Shown in pieces: positions 56,049 through 64,000 of a stretch of DNA of 64,000 nt. Made by a program: the position numbers and the translations under genes. Each line of letters begins with the position of its first letter. Position 1 is the first letter of the stretch. The DNA comes from Phaeovibrio sulfidiphilus (GTDB lineage Bacteria; Pseudomonadota; Alphaproteobacteria; Rhodospirillales; Rhodospirillaceae). The notes beneath the pieces are model-generated. The model did not search any database, was not told the origin of the DNA, and was given only the letters and a program-made list of their open reading frames with translations. The stretch is taken from NCBI RefSeq assembly GCF_014861485.1, contig NZ_JACZHT010000005.1, forward strand, positions 62,001 through 126,000, in the 5' to 3' direction.

Positions 56049-57038
56049 TTAACCCGCCTGGACGGCCCGCGCGGCCAGTCCCTCGGGCAGCTCCTCACCG
56101 AAACAGCGCTGGTAGTACTCGGCCACGATGGTGCGCTCCGCCTCGTCGCACTTGTTGAGGAACGTCAGGCGGAAGGCCATGCCCACGTTCTGGAAGATCT
56201 CGGCGTTCTCGGCCCAGGTCAGCACGGTGCGCGGGGACATGACCGTCGAGATGTCGCCGCCCATGAAGCCTGCCCGGCTCAGCTCGGCAACCTTCACCAT
56301 GCGCGACAGCACATCCCGGCCCTGGGGCGTGTCGTAGCCCGGGTGGCGGGCGAGCGCGATCTTCATCTCGGTCTCGTGGTCCAGGTAGTTCAGGTTCACC
56401 ACGATGTTCCAGCGGTCCATCTGGCCCTGGTTGATCTGCTGGGTTCCGTGGTACAGCCCGGTGGTATCCCCCAGGCCGATGGTGTTGGTGGTGGCAAACA
56501 GCCGGAAGAACGGGTGAGGGCGGATGACCCGGCTCTGGTCCAGAAGGGTCAGGCGTCCCTCGACCTCGAGGACGCGCTGGATCACGAACATCACGTCGGG
56601 CCGTCCGGCGTCGTACTCGTCGAACACCAGGGCCACCGGGCGCTGGAGGCACCAGGGGAGGATCCCCTCCCGGAACTCGGTCACCTGCTGTCCGTCGCGC
56701 AGGACGATGGCGTCCTTGCCCACAAGGTCGATTCGACTGACATGGCTGTCCAGGTTGACCCGGATGCACGGCCAGTTCAGCCGCGAGGCCACCTGCTCCA
56801 CGTGGGTGGACTTGCCGGTGCCGTGGTAGCCCTGGATCATGACCCGGCGGTTGTAGGCAAACCCGGCGAGGATCGCGAGGGTCGTGTCCGGATCAAAGCG
56901 GTAGGCAGGGTCCGGATCGGGCACGTGCTCGGTTGCGTCGGTGAAAGCCGGCACCGTCATGTCGATGTCGATGCCAAAGACATCGCGCACGCTGACAGAG
57001 GTATCGGGTTTGTCCAGGGGCGTTTCGGATACGGCCAT
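56049..57038 (-). CDS. cobS: Aerobic cobaltochelatase AAA+ subunit CobS
   Basis: This 329-residue AAA+ ATPase drives the cobaltochelatase with CobT. Walker A is GYHGTGKST (70-78) and Walker [11 protein letters not shown]; sensor and arginine-finger regions [19 protein letters not shown] and [14 protein letters not shown] are present. The start [23 protein letters not shown] fits the family, with GAGGA 8-9 nt upstream. Divergent from the membrane-protein gene at 57209. Confidence 0.96.
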   Translation of the reverse strand: MAVSETPLDKPDTSVSVRDVFGIDIDMTVPAFTDATEHVPDPDPAYRFDPDTTLAILAGFAYNRRVMIQGYHGTGKSTHVEQVASRLNWPCIRVNLDSHVSRIDLVGKDAIVLRDGQQVTEFREGILPWCLQRPVALVFDEYDAGRPDVMFVIQRVLEVEGRLTLLDQSRVIRPHPFFRLFATTNTIGLGDTTGLYHGTQQINQGQMDRWNIVVNLNYLDHETEMKIALARHPGYDTPQGRDVLSRMVKVAELSRAGFMGGDISTVMSPRTVLTWAENAEIFQNVGMAFRLTFLNKCDEAERTIVAEYYQRCFGEELPEGLAARAVQAG

Positions 57039-57208
57039 GTGCAGTCCTCGGCAGGGGCAAAAAAAAGGAGAGGAAGTTTAGCCTTCCCCCCTCGGCGGGT
57101 CTACGCCGAAATGAGATCCCGGGGGAATGCTACGGCTTTTACCAGCGCCGGAAAACGTGCATACTGCCCGGACGCGAGACTGTGCCCCGCATTACGGAAG
57201 CGAAGAGT

Positions 57209-58075
57209 ATGGCAAGACGGAGAAAAGAGACCCCCGGCGGGCTTCTTACGGCTGTGGTCCTGGCCCTGGCCGGGACGGTGACCGCGGGCTGGCTGGTGCT
57301 GGTTCCCGTGACGCTGTATGCGATCAGTGACGGGTACCTGGGCGCGGACTTTCTGGTCAAGGCGTCGCTGATCACACTGATCCCCCTGCTGCTGCTGTGG
57401 CTTGGGGTGTTGTGCGGTTTTGTTGTCTGGAACCTGGTGTCCATGAGGCGCCAGTTCGCGACCCTCGCCCACCTCTCGACCCGCACGCTCGAGGACACCG
57501 AGGCCCTGGGCCGGGTCATCCTGCGCAGCCAGCAGGAGAGCCAGCGCCGGGCCGAGCGCGACGTCGTGGACCTGATCATCAAGGACATGAACGCCCAGCT
57601 CGCCGTGATCATGGAGCGGATCGGCATGGTGGGGCAGGGCGAGATGGAGACCCTCTGGGGCATGACCGCTGCCGGGAACCCCTGGGCGATCCCCGCGACC
57701 TTCATGGCCAGCGCCGAGCTGACGGGGCAGGGCTTTCGCACCATCGTGTCCGACCGGCTGATTGCCGACCCCCAGTCCACGGTGGCGCTCCAGTCCTTTC
57801 TGACGCGCTATGAGCAGATGATGCGCCTTCTCGATACCTATGACGAGAACCGCCTGCTGAAGGAGATCATCGGGGAAAGCCCCTATGAGCGGGTCATCTT
57901 CCTGCTGACCAACATCCTTCACCTTCTGCACACCCGCATGAAGGAACGCCAGAGTGCCCAGGGCCTGGCCCCGGTTGAGGGCGTTCCGGCGGTGGATCCG
58001 GCAGCGGGGCCGGACAGCCCGCAGGGGCCGCTGGCCTCCCGGGTTCCCCTGGCCCGCAGCGAGGCGGTGTCCTAG
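57209..58075 (+). CDS. Conserved-looking two-span membrane protein, unknown
   Basis: This 288-residue protein starts at the ATG at 57209 (MARRRKETPGG); a GTG start 27 bp earlier is possible. Two membrane spans lie at ~14-38 and ~50-74 (LITLIPLLLLWLGVLCGFVVW). A cytoplasmic or periplasmic helical region follows (~75-260, QQESQRRAERDVVDLIIKDMN, FLTRYEQMMRLLDTYDENRLLKEIIGES) and a Pro-rich tail. I do not recognise a family. The pattern of conserved-looking charged helices suggests a real protein. It diverges from cobS and is not obviously tied to B12 synthesis. Confidence 0.65.
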   Translation: MARRRKETPGGLLTAVVLALAGTVTAGWLVLVPVTLYAISDGYLGADFLVKASLITLIPLLLLWLGVLCGFVVWNLVSMRRQFATLAHLSTRTLEDTEALGRVILRSQQESQRRAERDVVDLIIKDMNAQLAVIMERIGMVGQGEMETLWGMTAAGNPWAIPATFMASAELTGQGFRTIVSDRLIADPQSTVALQSFLTRYEQMMRLLDTYDENRLLKEIIGESPYERVIFLLTNILHLLHTRMKERQSAQGLAPVEGVPAVDPAAGPDSPQGPLASRVPLARSEAVS

Positions 58076-58181
58076 AGCCGCGGTGTCCGGGCGCGGTCGC
58101 GTCGTTTTGAGGCGGCCTCCGTTGTGTCCGGGCGGGGCGGTCCTGGGCAGAGCTCCCGGGTTCCGCTGGTCCGCACCGAGG
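58037..58181. repeat. 28-bp direct repeat around a 3' end
   Basis: 58037-58064 (end of the membrane-protein gene) and 58154-58181 (non-coding) share 25 of 28 bases, TCCCGGGTTCCxCTGGxCCG then CAxCGAGG. The remaining bases of 58076-58417 show no gene. Confidence 0.5.
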
Positions 58182-58417
58182 GGCCCGCTGGGCGACACGG
58201 CGCCGGACAGCGCCCAGTGGGGGCGGCTTTTCCCGGTCCCCCTTGTCATGCCATCCCATCCCTTTTTGGGCCCCGTCCGTCGGGCCCTGGCCTCTTCGTG
58301 CTTTTGCGTCCGCCTGGCCCCCGTGGGGCGTCCCCGGGTCCGTTGCGTGTTGCGCCGGTCGTCTCTCCGGGGGCATCGTCTGTCGGCAGGCGCCCCGTGC
58401 TCCGGTGGTCTGCCGGC

Positions 58418-59380
58418 CTACTCTTCCATCAGGGTCTTGATGTGGGCCGAGACGGACGAGGCGAGGCTGGTGATGTCATAGCCCCCCTCCAGGGTGGAGA
58501 CGACCCGGCTGTTGCAGGTCTCCCGGGCGATTTTCAGGAGTTCCGAGGTGACCCAGCGGAAGTCCTCGACCTTCAGTTCCAGCGAGGACATGGGGTCCAT
58601 GACATGCCCGTCAAACCCGGCGCAGATCATCAGCAGGTCGGGCTTGAACTCGGTCAGGGCCGGGAAGATTGTCTCGGTGTAGGCCTCGCGGAAGGCGTCC
58701 CCGTTCGAGCCCCGGGGAAGCGGGCAGTTGACAATGTTCCCATGCGCCCCCTTCTCATCCGCGTGCCCCGTGAAGGGGAACAGGCCCACCTCGTGGGTGG
58801 AGGCGTAGAACAGGGAGGGGTCATCCCAGAAAATATGCTGGACTCCGTTGCCATGGTGGACGTCGAAGTCCACCACCGCCACCCGCTCCGCGCCCCACTG
58901 CTCGCGGGCGTGCAGGGCGCCGATGGCCACGTTGTTGAACAGGCAGAAGCCCATGGCCTTGTCCCGTTCCGCGTGGTGTCCGGGGGGGCGGATGGGCACG
59001 AACGCGTTGCGAAAGGGCATGTCCTCGCTCATGACGGCGTCCACCGCCAGGATCACGCCCCCGGCCGCCCGCAAGAGGGCCTCCTCCGACGAGCAGCACA
59101 GGTAGGTGTCCTCGTCCTTGGCAGCGTTGTTGTCCTCCGGGCTCAGCATCTTGCAGCCCTCGCGGGGGATGGACTGGAAAACCTCTTCAATGTAGGACAG
59201 GGGGTGGACCCGCAGAAGCTGCTCGCGCGTGGCGTAGGGCGCCTCGGCGTGCTCCAGCATGGCGAAGGTTTCCATCTCCAGAATTCTGAGGATGGCCCGA
59301 AGCCGGGTCGGGTTTTCCGGATGCAGCACGCCGGGGTCGTGCTCGAGGCAGGCCGGATGAGAGATCAGCAACGTGGTCAT
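58418..59380 (-). CDS. Class II HDAC-like deacetylase (acetylpolyamine/AcuC-type)
   Basis: This 320-residue zinc hydrolase removes acetyl groups from lysines or polyamines. Start at 59380 (MTTLLISHPACLEHDPGVLHPENPTRLRA); the longer frame upstream is a shadow of queG. Motifs: RPPGHHAERDKAMGFCLFNN with the catalytic His pair at 135-136, VVDFDVHHGNG supplying zinc ligands Asp173 and His175, and CAGFDGHVMDP for the third ligand, then STLEGGYD. This is the bacterial class II HDAC family. The real substrate cannot be told from sequence. Divergent from queG. Confidence 0.9.
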   Translation of the reverse strand: MTTLLISHPACLEHDPGVLHPENPTRLRAILRILEMETFAMLEHAEAPYATREQLLRVHPLSYIEEVFQSIPREGCKMLSPEDNNAAKDEDTYLCCSSEEALLRAAGGVILAVDAVMSEDMPFRNAFVPIRPPGHHAERDKAMGFCLFNNVAIGALHAREQWGAERVAVVDFDVHHGNGVQHIFWDDPSLFYASTHEVGLFPFTGHADEKGAHGNIVNCPLPRGSNGDAFREAYTETIFPALTEFKPDLLMICAGFDGHVMDPMSSLELKVEDFRWVTSELLKIARETCNSRVVSTLEGGYDITSLASSVSAHIKTLMEE

Positions 59381-59587
59381 GGGTGACACCAGGCTCCCTG
59401 TCAACTTGCCGTTTGTCGGCGTGTTTTGTTGTCTTCGATACCCCGGAGGTACGGCCTCCCCGGTAAAATTGCAACGGTTTTCACGGTTCCTGGGGTTGAT
59501 GGCGCGGGGGTTTGACCCGCCCGGCGCGACCGGATTTCCAGGCGGGATTGGGCGGTACGGTGCCCCGGCGGGTGCAGGAGACGGGCG

Positions 59588-60646
59588 ATGAGGGACTTCA
59601 AGGAGGCGCTCAGGGACAGGGCGGCCGCGCTGGGTTTCCAGGTCTGCCGGGTGGCGCGCCCGGAGATTTCCGAGCGCACGCGCCGCCATTTCGCCGCGAG
59701 TCTGGCCCGGGGCGAGTTCGCGGGCATGGACTGGCTGGGCAACACCCTCGAGGTCCGCGCCCGGCCCGAGGCCCTGTGGGAGCGGGTCCGCTCGGTGGTG
59801 GTGCTGGGGCTTCTCTACAAGCCGGCGGCCGAGGTTCTGCACAAAGCTACCGATCCGTCCCTGGGGCGGGTCAGCGCCCACGCGCTCTCCCGGGACTATC
59901 ACGAGGTGCTGAAGGGGCGGGCCAAGACCCTGGGCCAGTGGATGGTCTCCCGGGGCGGGGGCGAGGTCCGGGTGTATGTGGACAGCGCTCCGGTGATGGA
60001 GAAGCCCCTGGCCGTCAGCGCCGGAGCGGGCTGGCAGGGGCGCAACGGGCTTCTGATCACCGAGGACTACGGCCCCTGGCTCTTTCTGGCCGAGGTCTTC
60101 ACCTCCCTGGAGATGGAGCCGGACGAGCCGGTGAAAAACCGCTGCGGCCACTGTTCCAGCTGCATGGACGCCTGTCCCACCGGAGCGCTGCGGGGCGGCG
60201 GCGTGCTGGACGCCCGGCGCTGCCTCGCCTACCACACCACCGAGGAGAAGGGCCCGGTGGACCCGGCCTGGCGCACGGCCATGGGCAACCGGATCTTCGG
60301 CTGTGACGAATGCGTGATGGCCTGCCCCTGGGGGCGTCGGGCCCCCGAGGGCACTGATCCGGCCCTGGCCCCGAGGGACGAGCGCCTCGCCCTTCCGCTG
60401 GAGCGCCTGATCCGGCTCGACGAGGCGGGCTACCGGTCCTTGTTCGCCGGGTCCGGGGTGCGTCGCCTGGGCTTCGGGCGGTTCCGGCGCAATGTGCTGA
60501 TTGCGGCGGGCAACAGCGGGGATCCGTCGCTGATTCCGCTTGTGGAGCCCCTCGCGCACGACGACAATGAGACGGTTGCCGAGGCGGCGCGCTGGGCGCT
60601 GGGCTGCCTGCGCGGCCGTGGCACAGAGGATACCCCGGGTTCATGA
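59588..60646 (+). CDS. queG: Epoxyqueuosine reductase
   Basis: This 352-residue enzyme catalyses the last step of queuosine tRNA modification with cobalamin and two 4Fe-4S clusters. Cluster motifs are [12 protein letters not shown] (Cys186, 189, 192, 196) and [10 protein letters not shown] (Cys239, 242, 246). An N-terminal cobalamin-binding region (WGRV..-type, VVLGLLYKP) and C-terminal HEAT-like repeats are present. Its need for B12 fits with the nearby cobST genes. It overlaps xseA by 4 bp. Confidence 0.95.
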   Translation: MRDFKEALRDRAAALGFQVCRVARPEISERTRRHFAASLARGEFAGMDWLGNTLEVRARPEALWERVRSVVVLGLLYKPAAEVLHKATDPSLGRVSAHALSRDYHEVLKGRAKTLGQWMVSRGGGEVRVYVDSAPVMEKPLAVSAGAGWQGRNGLLITEDYGPWLFLAEVFTSLEMEPDEPVKNRCGHCSSCMDACPTGALRGGGVLDARRCLAYHTTEEKGPVDPAWRTAMGNRIFGCDECVMACPWGRRAPEGTDPALAPRDERLALPLERLIRLDEAGYRSLFAGSGVRRLGFGRFRRNVLIAAGNSGDPSLIPLVEPLAHDDNETVAEAARWALGCLRGRGTEDTPGS

Positions 60647-62313
60647 CAGACGACCTTCTCGCACACAACGTTCCGGAGCTTACGGTCTCCGAGCTTTCCG
60701 GCGCCCTGCGCCGCACCGTGGAGACCGCGTTTTCCCGCGTGCGGGTGCGCGGCGAGATTTCCCAGCCCAAGTGTGCGGCCTCGGGGCACTGGTACCTGCG
60801 CCTGAAGGACGACGAGGCGGTGATCGACGGCATCATCTGGCGCGGGCAGGCGGCCAAGCTTCCGGTCCGCCCGGAAGAGGGCATGGAGGTCATTGCCACC
60901 GGGCGCCTGACCACCTACCCGGGGCGCTCGAGCTACCAGATCGTGATCGATTCCCTTGAGCTGGCGGGGGAGGGCGCGCTTCTCAAGCTGCTGGAGGACC
61001 GGCGCAAGCGCCTGGCCGCCGAAGGCCTGTTCGACGCCGCGCGCAAGAAGCCCCTGCCGTTTCTGCCCGGGGTGGTCGGCGTGGTCACCTCGCCCACCGG
61101 GGCGGTGATCCGCGATATCCTCCACCGCATTACGGACCGCTTTCCCCTGCGGGTGCTGCTGTGGCCGGTTGCCGTGCAGGGCGACGGGGCGGCCCGGGCC
61201 ATTGTGGCCGCGATCGAGGGCTTCAACAGCCTGGATCCGGCGGGGCCCATCCCCCGGCCCGACGTTCTGATTGTGGCCCGGGGCGGCGGCTCCCTCGAGG
61301 ATCTGATGGCCTTCAACGAGGAAAGCGTGGTCCGCGCGGCGGCGGCCTCGCAGATCCCGCTGATCTCGGCGGTCGGGCACGAAACCGACGTCACCCTGAT
61401 CGACCACGCCGCCGACGTGCGGGCCCCGACCCCCACGGGTGCGGCCGAGATTGCGGTGCCCGTGCGCGCCGAGCTGGTCGCCCGGGTGCTGGGACTGGCG
61501 GAGCGCCTGGAGCGGTCCACCACCCGCCTGTTCGGTGATCGCCGGGAGCGTCTGGAGGCTCTGGCCCGGGGGCTGCCCCGCCTTGACCGGCTGCTGGAGC
61601 CGCTGGCCCAGAGGCTGGACGACCGGGGCGAGCGCCTGGAGCGGGTCATTGCCGGGCTGATGGAGCGCTGCGGGCGGGATCTGGCGGACCGGGGCGGGCG
61701 GCTCCAGCCCGGCCTTCTGCTGCGCCCCTGCGAGGCGGGCCTGACCCGGCTTCAGGATCTGGGCGCCCGGCTGGACCGGGAGAGCGCCCGGGGGCTGGCG
61801 GACCGGCAGGCCCGTCTGGAGGCCCTCGCGCCCCGGCTGGAAAGTGTCTCCCACCGGTCGGTGCTGGCCCGGGGCTATGCGCTGGTGCGCCGGGTGTCGG
61901 ACGGCACGCTGGTGACCTCGGCGGGCCGGGCCGGGGCGGGCGAGGATCTGGCTTTGGTGTTTTCCGATGGAACCCTGGGGGTCCGGGTGGAGGGCGGGGG
62001 CGCGCCGGTTCTGCCATCGCCTGCGGCGGCCCGGGCTCCGGCGGGAGCGGCTTCGGCGGGAGCGGATGCGGTCATGCCCGCGGGTCCGGGGTCCGGCGTG
62101 CCGGAAACGGCGCCCGTTTCGACACCCGCCCCGGCATCTGCGGCGGTTTCGGCCGGCGGGACCGTGTCCGGTACCGTCGTGTCCGGCGGTGTCCCGGATG
62201 CCGCCCAGCCAGCCGGGGCTCCTGCGGCGGCGTCGCCCGCCCGGCCGCGCCGTTCCCCGCGCAAGGGGGAGGCGGACCAGCGCCAGGCCTCGTTCCTGGA
62301 CGATTTCGAGTAG
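60643..62313 (+). CDS. xseA: Exodeoxyribonuclease VII large subunit
   Basis: This 556-residue subunit degrades single-stranded DNA with XseB. N-terminal OB-fold ([28 protein letters not shown]) and catalytic region with [37 protein letters not shown] and [18 protein letters not shown] are intact. A long helical arm follows, then a ~120-residue Ala/Pro/Gly-rich tail absent from E. coli, ending [21 protein letters not shown]. Overlaps queG by 4 bp. Confidence 0.95.
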   Translation: MTDDLLAHNVPELTVSELSGALRRTVETAFSRVRVRGEISQPKCAASGHWYLRLKDDEAVIDGIIWRGQAAKLPVRPEEGMEVIATGRLTTYPGRSSYQIVIDSLELAGEGALLKLLEDRRKRLAAEGLFDAARKKPLPFLPGVVGVVTSPTGAVIRDILHRITDRFPLRVLLWPVAVQGDGAARAIVAAIEGFNSLDPAGPIPRPDVLIVARGGGSLEDLMAFNEESVVRAAAASQIPLISAVGHETDVTLIDHAADVRAPTPTGAAEIAVPVRAELVARVLGLAERLERSTTRLFGDRRERLEALARGLPRLDRLLEPLAQRLDDRGERLERVIAGLMERCGRDLADRGGRLQPGLLLRPCEAGLTRLQDLGARLDRESARGLADRQARLEALAPRLESVSHRSVLARGYALVRRVSDGTLVTSAGRAGAGEDLALVFSDGTLGVRVEGGGAPVLPSPAAARAPAGAASAGADAVMPAGPGSGVPETAPVSTPAPASAAVSAGGTVSGTVVSGGVPDAAQPAGAPAAASPARPRRSPRKGEADQRQASFLDDFE

Positions 62314-62561
62314 AGCCGTCCGGCGGCTGTCCTGCGGGCTCGCGCGGGGCCGGTATCTCTGCGGGGGCCGTTCCGTGCCCTTTTATTCCGGGGGTGCCAC
62401 TGCGCCGGGCCACGGTCGTGGGGACCGGTCCGCAGGGCCGTCCGGCGCCCGCCTTCCGGGCCCCTGTCAGCTCCGGGCTCCGGGGCCGGATTTCGTGGTC
62501 GGGGGGCGGACCCGTGCCCGAAGGCCCCGCCCCCGCCCCCTTCTGCGGTTTTTCCCCGTCC

Positions 62562-63578
62562 CTAGGACGCGGGCTTGTCACCGATGTAGACCCGGCATCC
62601 CTGCGGCAGGGTCAGGTCGAGGGCTCGCACGTTCTGTAGCCCCGCATCGTGGAAAAAGGCGCGGATCTCGTCGTCCGTGTAGCTCTGCCCGCCTTCGGTG
62701 CCCACCAGCATGTTCAGGGCGAAGACCGCCGGGTGCAGGGGTTTGCCGGTGTGCCGGTTGTCGAGGGCGAACTCTTGGACACAGAGCATCCCGCCCGGTT
62801 CCAGGGCCTCGGCGGCTTTCCGGACCAGGTAGCGGACGCGCCCCGGGGGCTCGCAGTGGAGCACCTGGGAAATCCAGATCACATCGCAGCCGCCGGGAAG
62901 CGTGTCCTCGAAGAAGTCGCCCCCCTGGAACCCGATGCGCTCAGCCAGGCCCGCCTCCCGGACCAGGCCCGTGGCAAAGGGCTCGGTGGTGGGCAGGTCA
63001 AAGATCAGGGCGTCCAGATCCGGGTTCGTCTGGCAGAAGGTGATGGCGTAGGTTCCGGGGCCTCCGCCCAGGTCCATGAGCCTGCGCCGGCCCTCGAGGT
63101 CCAGGGCCTCGGCAACGGTCCGCGCCTGGGGGGCGGCGTTGTTGTGCATGCCCAGCAGGAAGGCTTCCCGTTCCTCGGGGTCGTCCGTGTGGGAGGCGTA
63201 GGAGGAGTTCACCCGCCGGCCGGTGCGGATGGCCTCGGTCAGGCCGGTCCAGTTGTCCACGGCGTCGGCCAGGTGGCGCACCAGATAGCCCACGTACTCG
63301 TCCGAGCGGCGGGAGAGAAAGCGCGCGGCCTCCGCGCTCAGGGTGACGGTGCCGCCGTCCCGCGACAGGAGCCCCATCCCCGAAAGGGTCGTGGCCAGCA
63401 TGCCCAGGGCCCGGCGGTCACAGGCCAGAGCCTCGGCCAGGGCATCGACCTCCGCCGTGCCGCCCAGGCTCTCCAGCGTGGTGAACAGGTCCAGCTCCAC
63501 CGCGCTGTGCAGCGCGAAGCCCACCCAGTACATTCCGGAAAGCCGGACGATCTTTTGTGCCGTCCATGTGTCTTTCAT
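62562..63578 (-). CDS. SAM-dependent O-methyltransferase (class I, dimerising)
   Basis: This 338-residue protein has an N-terminal winged-helix dimerisation domain (~10-95, VGFALHSAVELDLFTTLESLGG; VDALAEALACDRRALGMLATTLSGMGLLSRDG) and a Rossmann SAM domain with LMDLGGGPGTY (~168-178), IFDLPTTEPFA and VIWISQVLH. This is the PF00891-type family that includes carotenoid and bacteriochlorophyll-related O-methyltransferases and antibiotic enzymes. GGGAG precedes the ATG by 8 nt. Substrate unknown. Confidence 0.8.
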   Translation of the reverse strand: MKDTWTAQKIVRLSGMYWVGFALHSAVELDLFTTLESLGGTAEVDALAEALACDRRALGMLATTLSGMGLLSRDGGTVTLSAEAARFLSRRSDEYVGYLVRHLADAVDNWTGLTEAIRTGRRVNSSYASHTDDPEEREAFLLGMHNNAAPQARTVAEALDLEGRRRLMDLGGGPGTYAITFCQTNPDLDALIFDLPTTEPFATGLVREAGLAERIGFQGGDFFEDTLPGGCDVIWISQVLHCEPPGRVRYLVRKAAEALEPGGMLCVQEFALDNRHTGKPLHPAVFALNMLVGTEGGQSYTDDEIRAFFHDAGLQNVRALDLTLPQGCRVYIGDKPAS

Positions 63579-63621
63579 TGGTCGTCTCCCTGTTCTTGTG
63601 TTGTGAGTTCTCAGCCTGCGC

Positions 63622-64000
63622 TCAAACGATAACTCCCGGGTTCATCAGGTTCGCGGGATCCAGAGCCCGCTTGAGGGTCCGCATGAGGTCCATTTCCTCG
63701 GGGGAGCGGTACTGCGCCAGCTCCCGGGTCTTGAGACGGCCGACGCCGTGCTCCGCGCTGAAGGTGCCGTTCATGTCCATGACGATATCATGGATGCGGG
63801 CGTTGAGCTCCTCGCGGCGGTCGAGAAACGCGCGGTCGCCCATGGCCTCGGGGCGGGTCAGGTTGAAGTGCAGGTTGCCGTCCCCCACGTGGCCGAAGGG
63901 GCAGGGGCGGATGCCGGGAACAAGGCGCTCCACCTCCGGCAGGGCCCGCTCCAGAAACGCGGGGATCCGGGAGACCGGCACGCCAATGTCATGCTTGATC
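63622..64000 (-). CDS. FAD-linked oxidase (GlcD/D-lactate dehydrogenase type), C-terminal end
   Basis: Only the last ~126 residues are in the window; the gene continues beyond the right edge. Reading starts with IKHDIGVPVSRIPAF, then GHVGDGNLHFNLTRP, FSAEHGVGRLKTRELAQY and DPANLMNPGVIV, the conserved C-terminal domain of VAO-type flavin oxidoreductases such as glycolate oxidase GlcD and D-lactate dehydrogenase. An internal GTG at 63981 is not the true start. Specific substrate cannot be judged from this part. Confidence 0.9.
   Translation of the reverse strand, partial: IKHDIGVPVSRIPAFLERALPEVERLVPGIRPCPFGHVGDGNLHFNLTRPEAMGDRAFLDRREELNARIHDIVMDMNGTFSAEHGVGRLKTRELAQYRSPEEMDLMRTLKRALDPANLMNPGVIV

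Overview
This window is high-GC bacterial chromosome. Several features point to an alphaproteobacterium, most likely a Rhodospirillales-type organism: the trpB-trpA-accD-folC order, a complete mraZ-to-ftsZ division and cell-wall cluster, FtsZ ending in an FRRQAN-type tail, the CobS/CobT aerobic cobaltochelatase subunits, and an HrcA/CIRCE-controlled groESL. The genus cannot be fixed from sequence alone.

Layout. (1) 1-8630 is the end of a prophage or phage-tail remnant: sheath-like and tube-like proteins, baseplate J, three tail-fibre-type proteins (one a predicted seven-bladed beta-propeller), a DUF2612 tail protein, an inverted NlpE-like lipoprotein, a nested Rz/Rz1 spanin pair and a small anchored protein. 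No tape-measure or endolysin gene is visible where one would be expected. (2) 9230-13738 (minus) is trpB-trpA-accD-folC, ending in a 20-bp minisatellite at the folC stop. (3) 14467-33802 (plus) is the dcw cluster mraZ-rsmH-ftsL-ftsI-murE-murF-mraY-murD-ftsW-murG-murC-murB-ddl-ftsQ-ftsA-ftsZ. Ten of its junctions are 4-bp ATGA overlaps. It makes lipid II and the early divisome and ends at a strong terminator. (4) 34113-38202 carries thiC behind a TPP riboswitch, a hydroxypyruvate-isomerase-family gene and hemN. (5) 38690-40686 (minus) is groS-groL with a sigma70-type promoter and CIRCE operator. (6) 41143-53219 holds two giant tandem type Va autotransporters. Their passengers are built of chlamydial Pmp-like GGA[IV]/FxxN repeats, and their beta-domains are almost identical. 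(7) 53336-53860 is a low-GC island with a small membrane-protein ORF. (8) 54126-57038 (minus) is cobS-cobT, followed by a divergent unknown membrane protein. (9) 58418-64000 holds an HDAC-like deacetylase, queG-xseA, an O-methyltransferase-type gene and the C-terminal end of an FAD-linked oxidase.

The most unusual content is the paired Pmp-like autotransporters. They are large modular surface proteins with rapidly varying repeats on a homogenised export domain, arranged so that recombination between copies could exchange passengers. Second are the propeller fibre protein inside a degenerate tail cluster and the orphan small membrane protein beside the autotransporters.

All calls come from reading the sequence and from memory of protein families. 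No database search was run.
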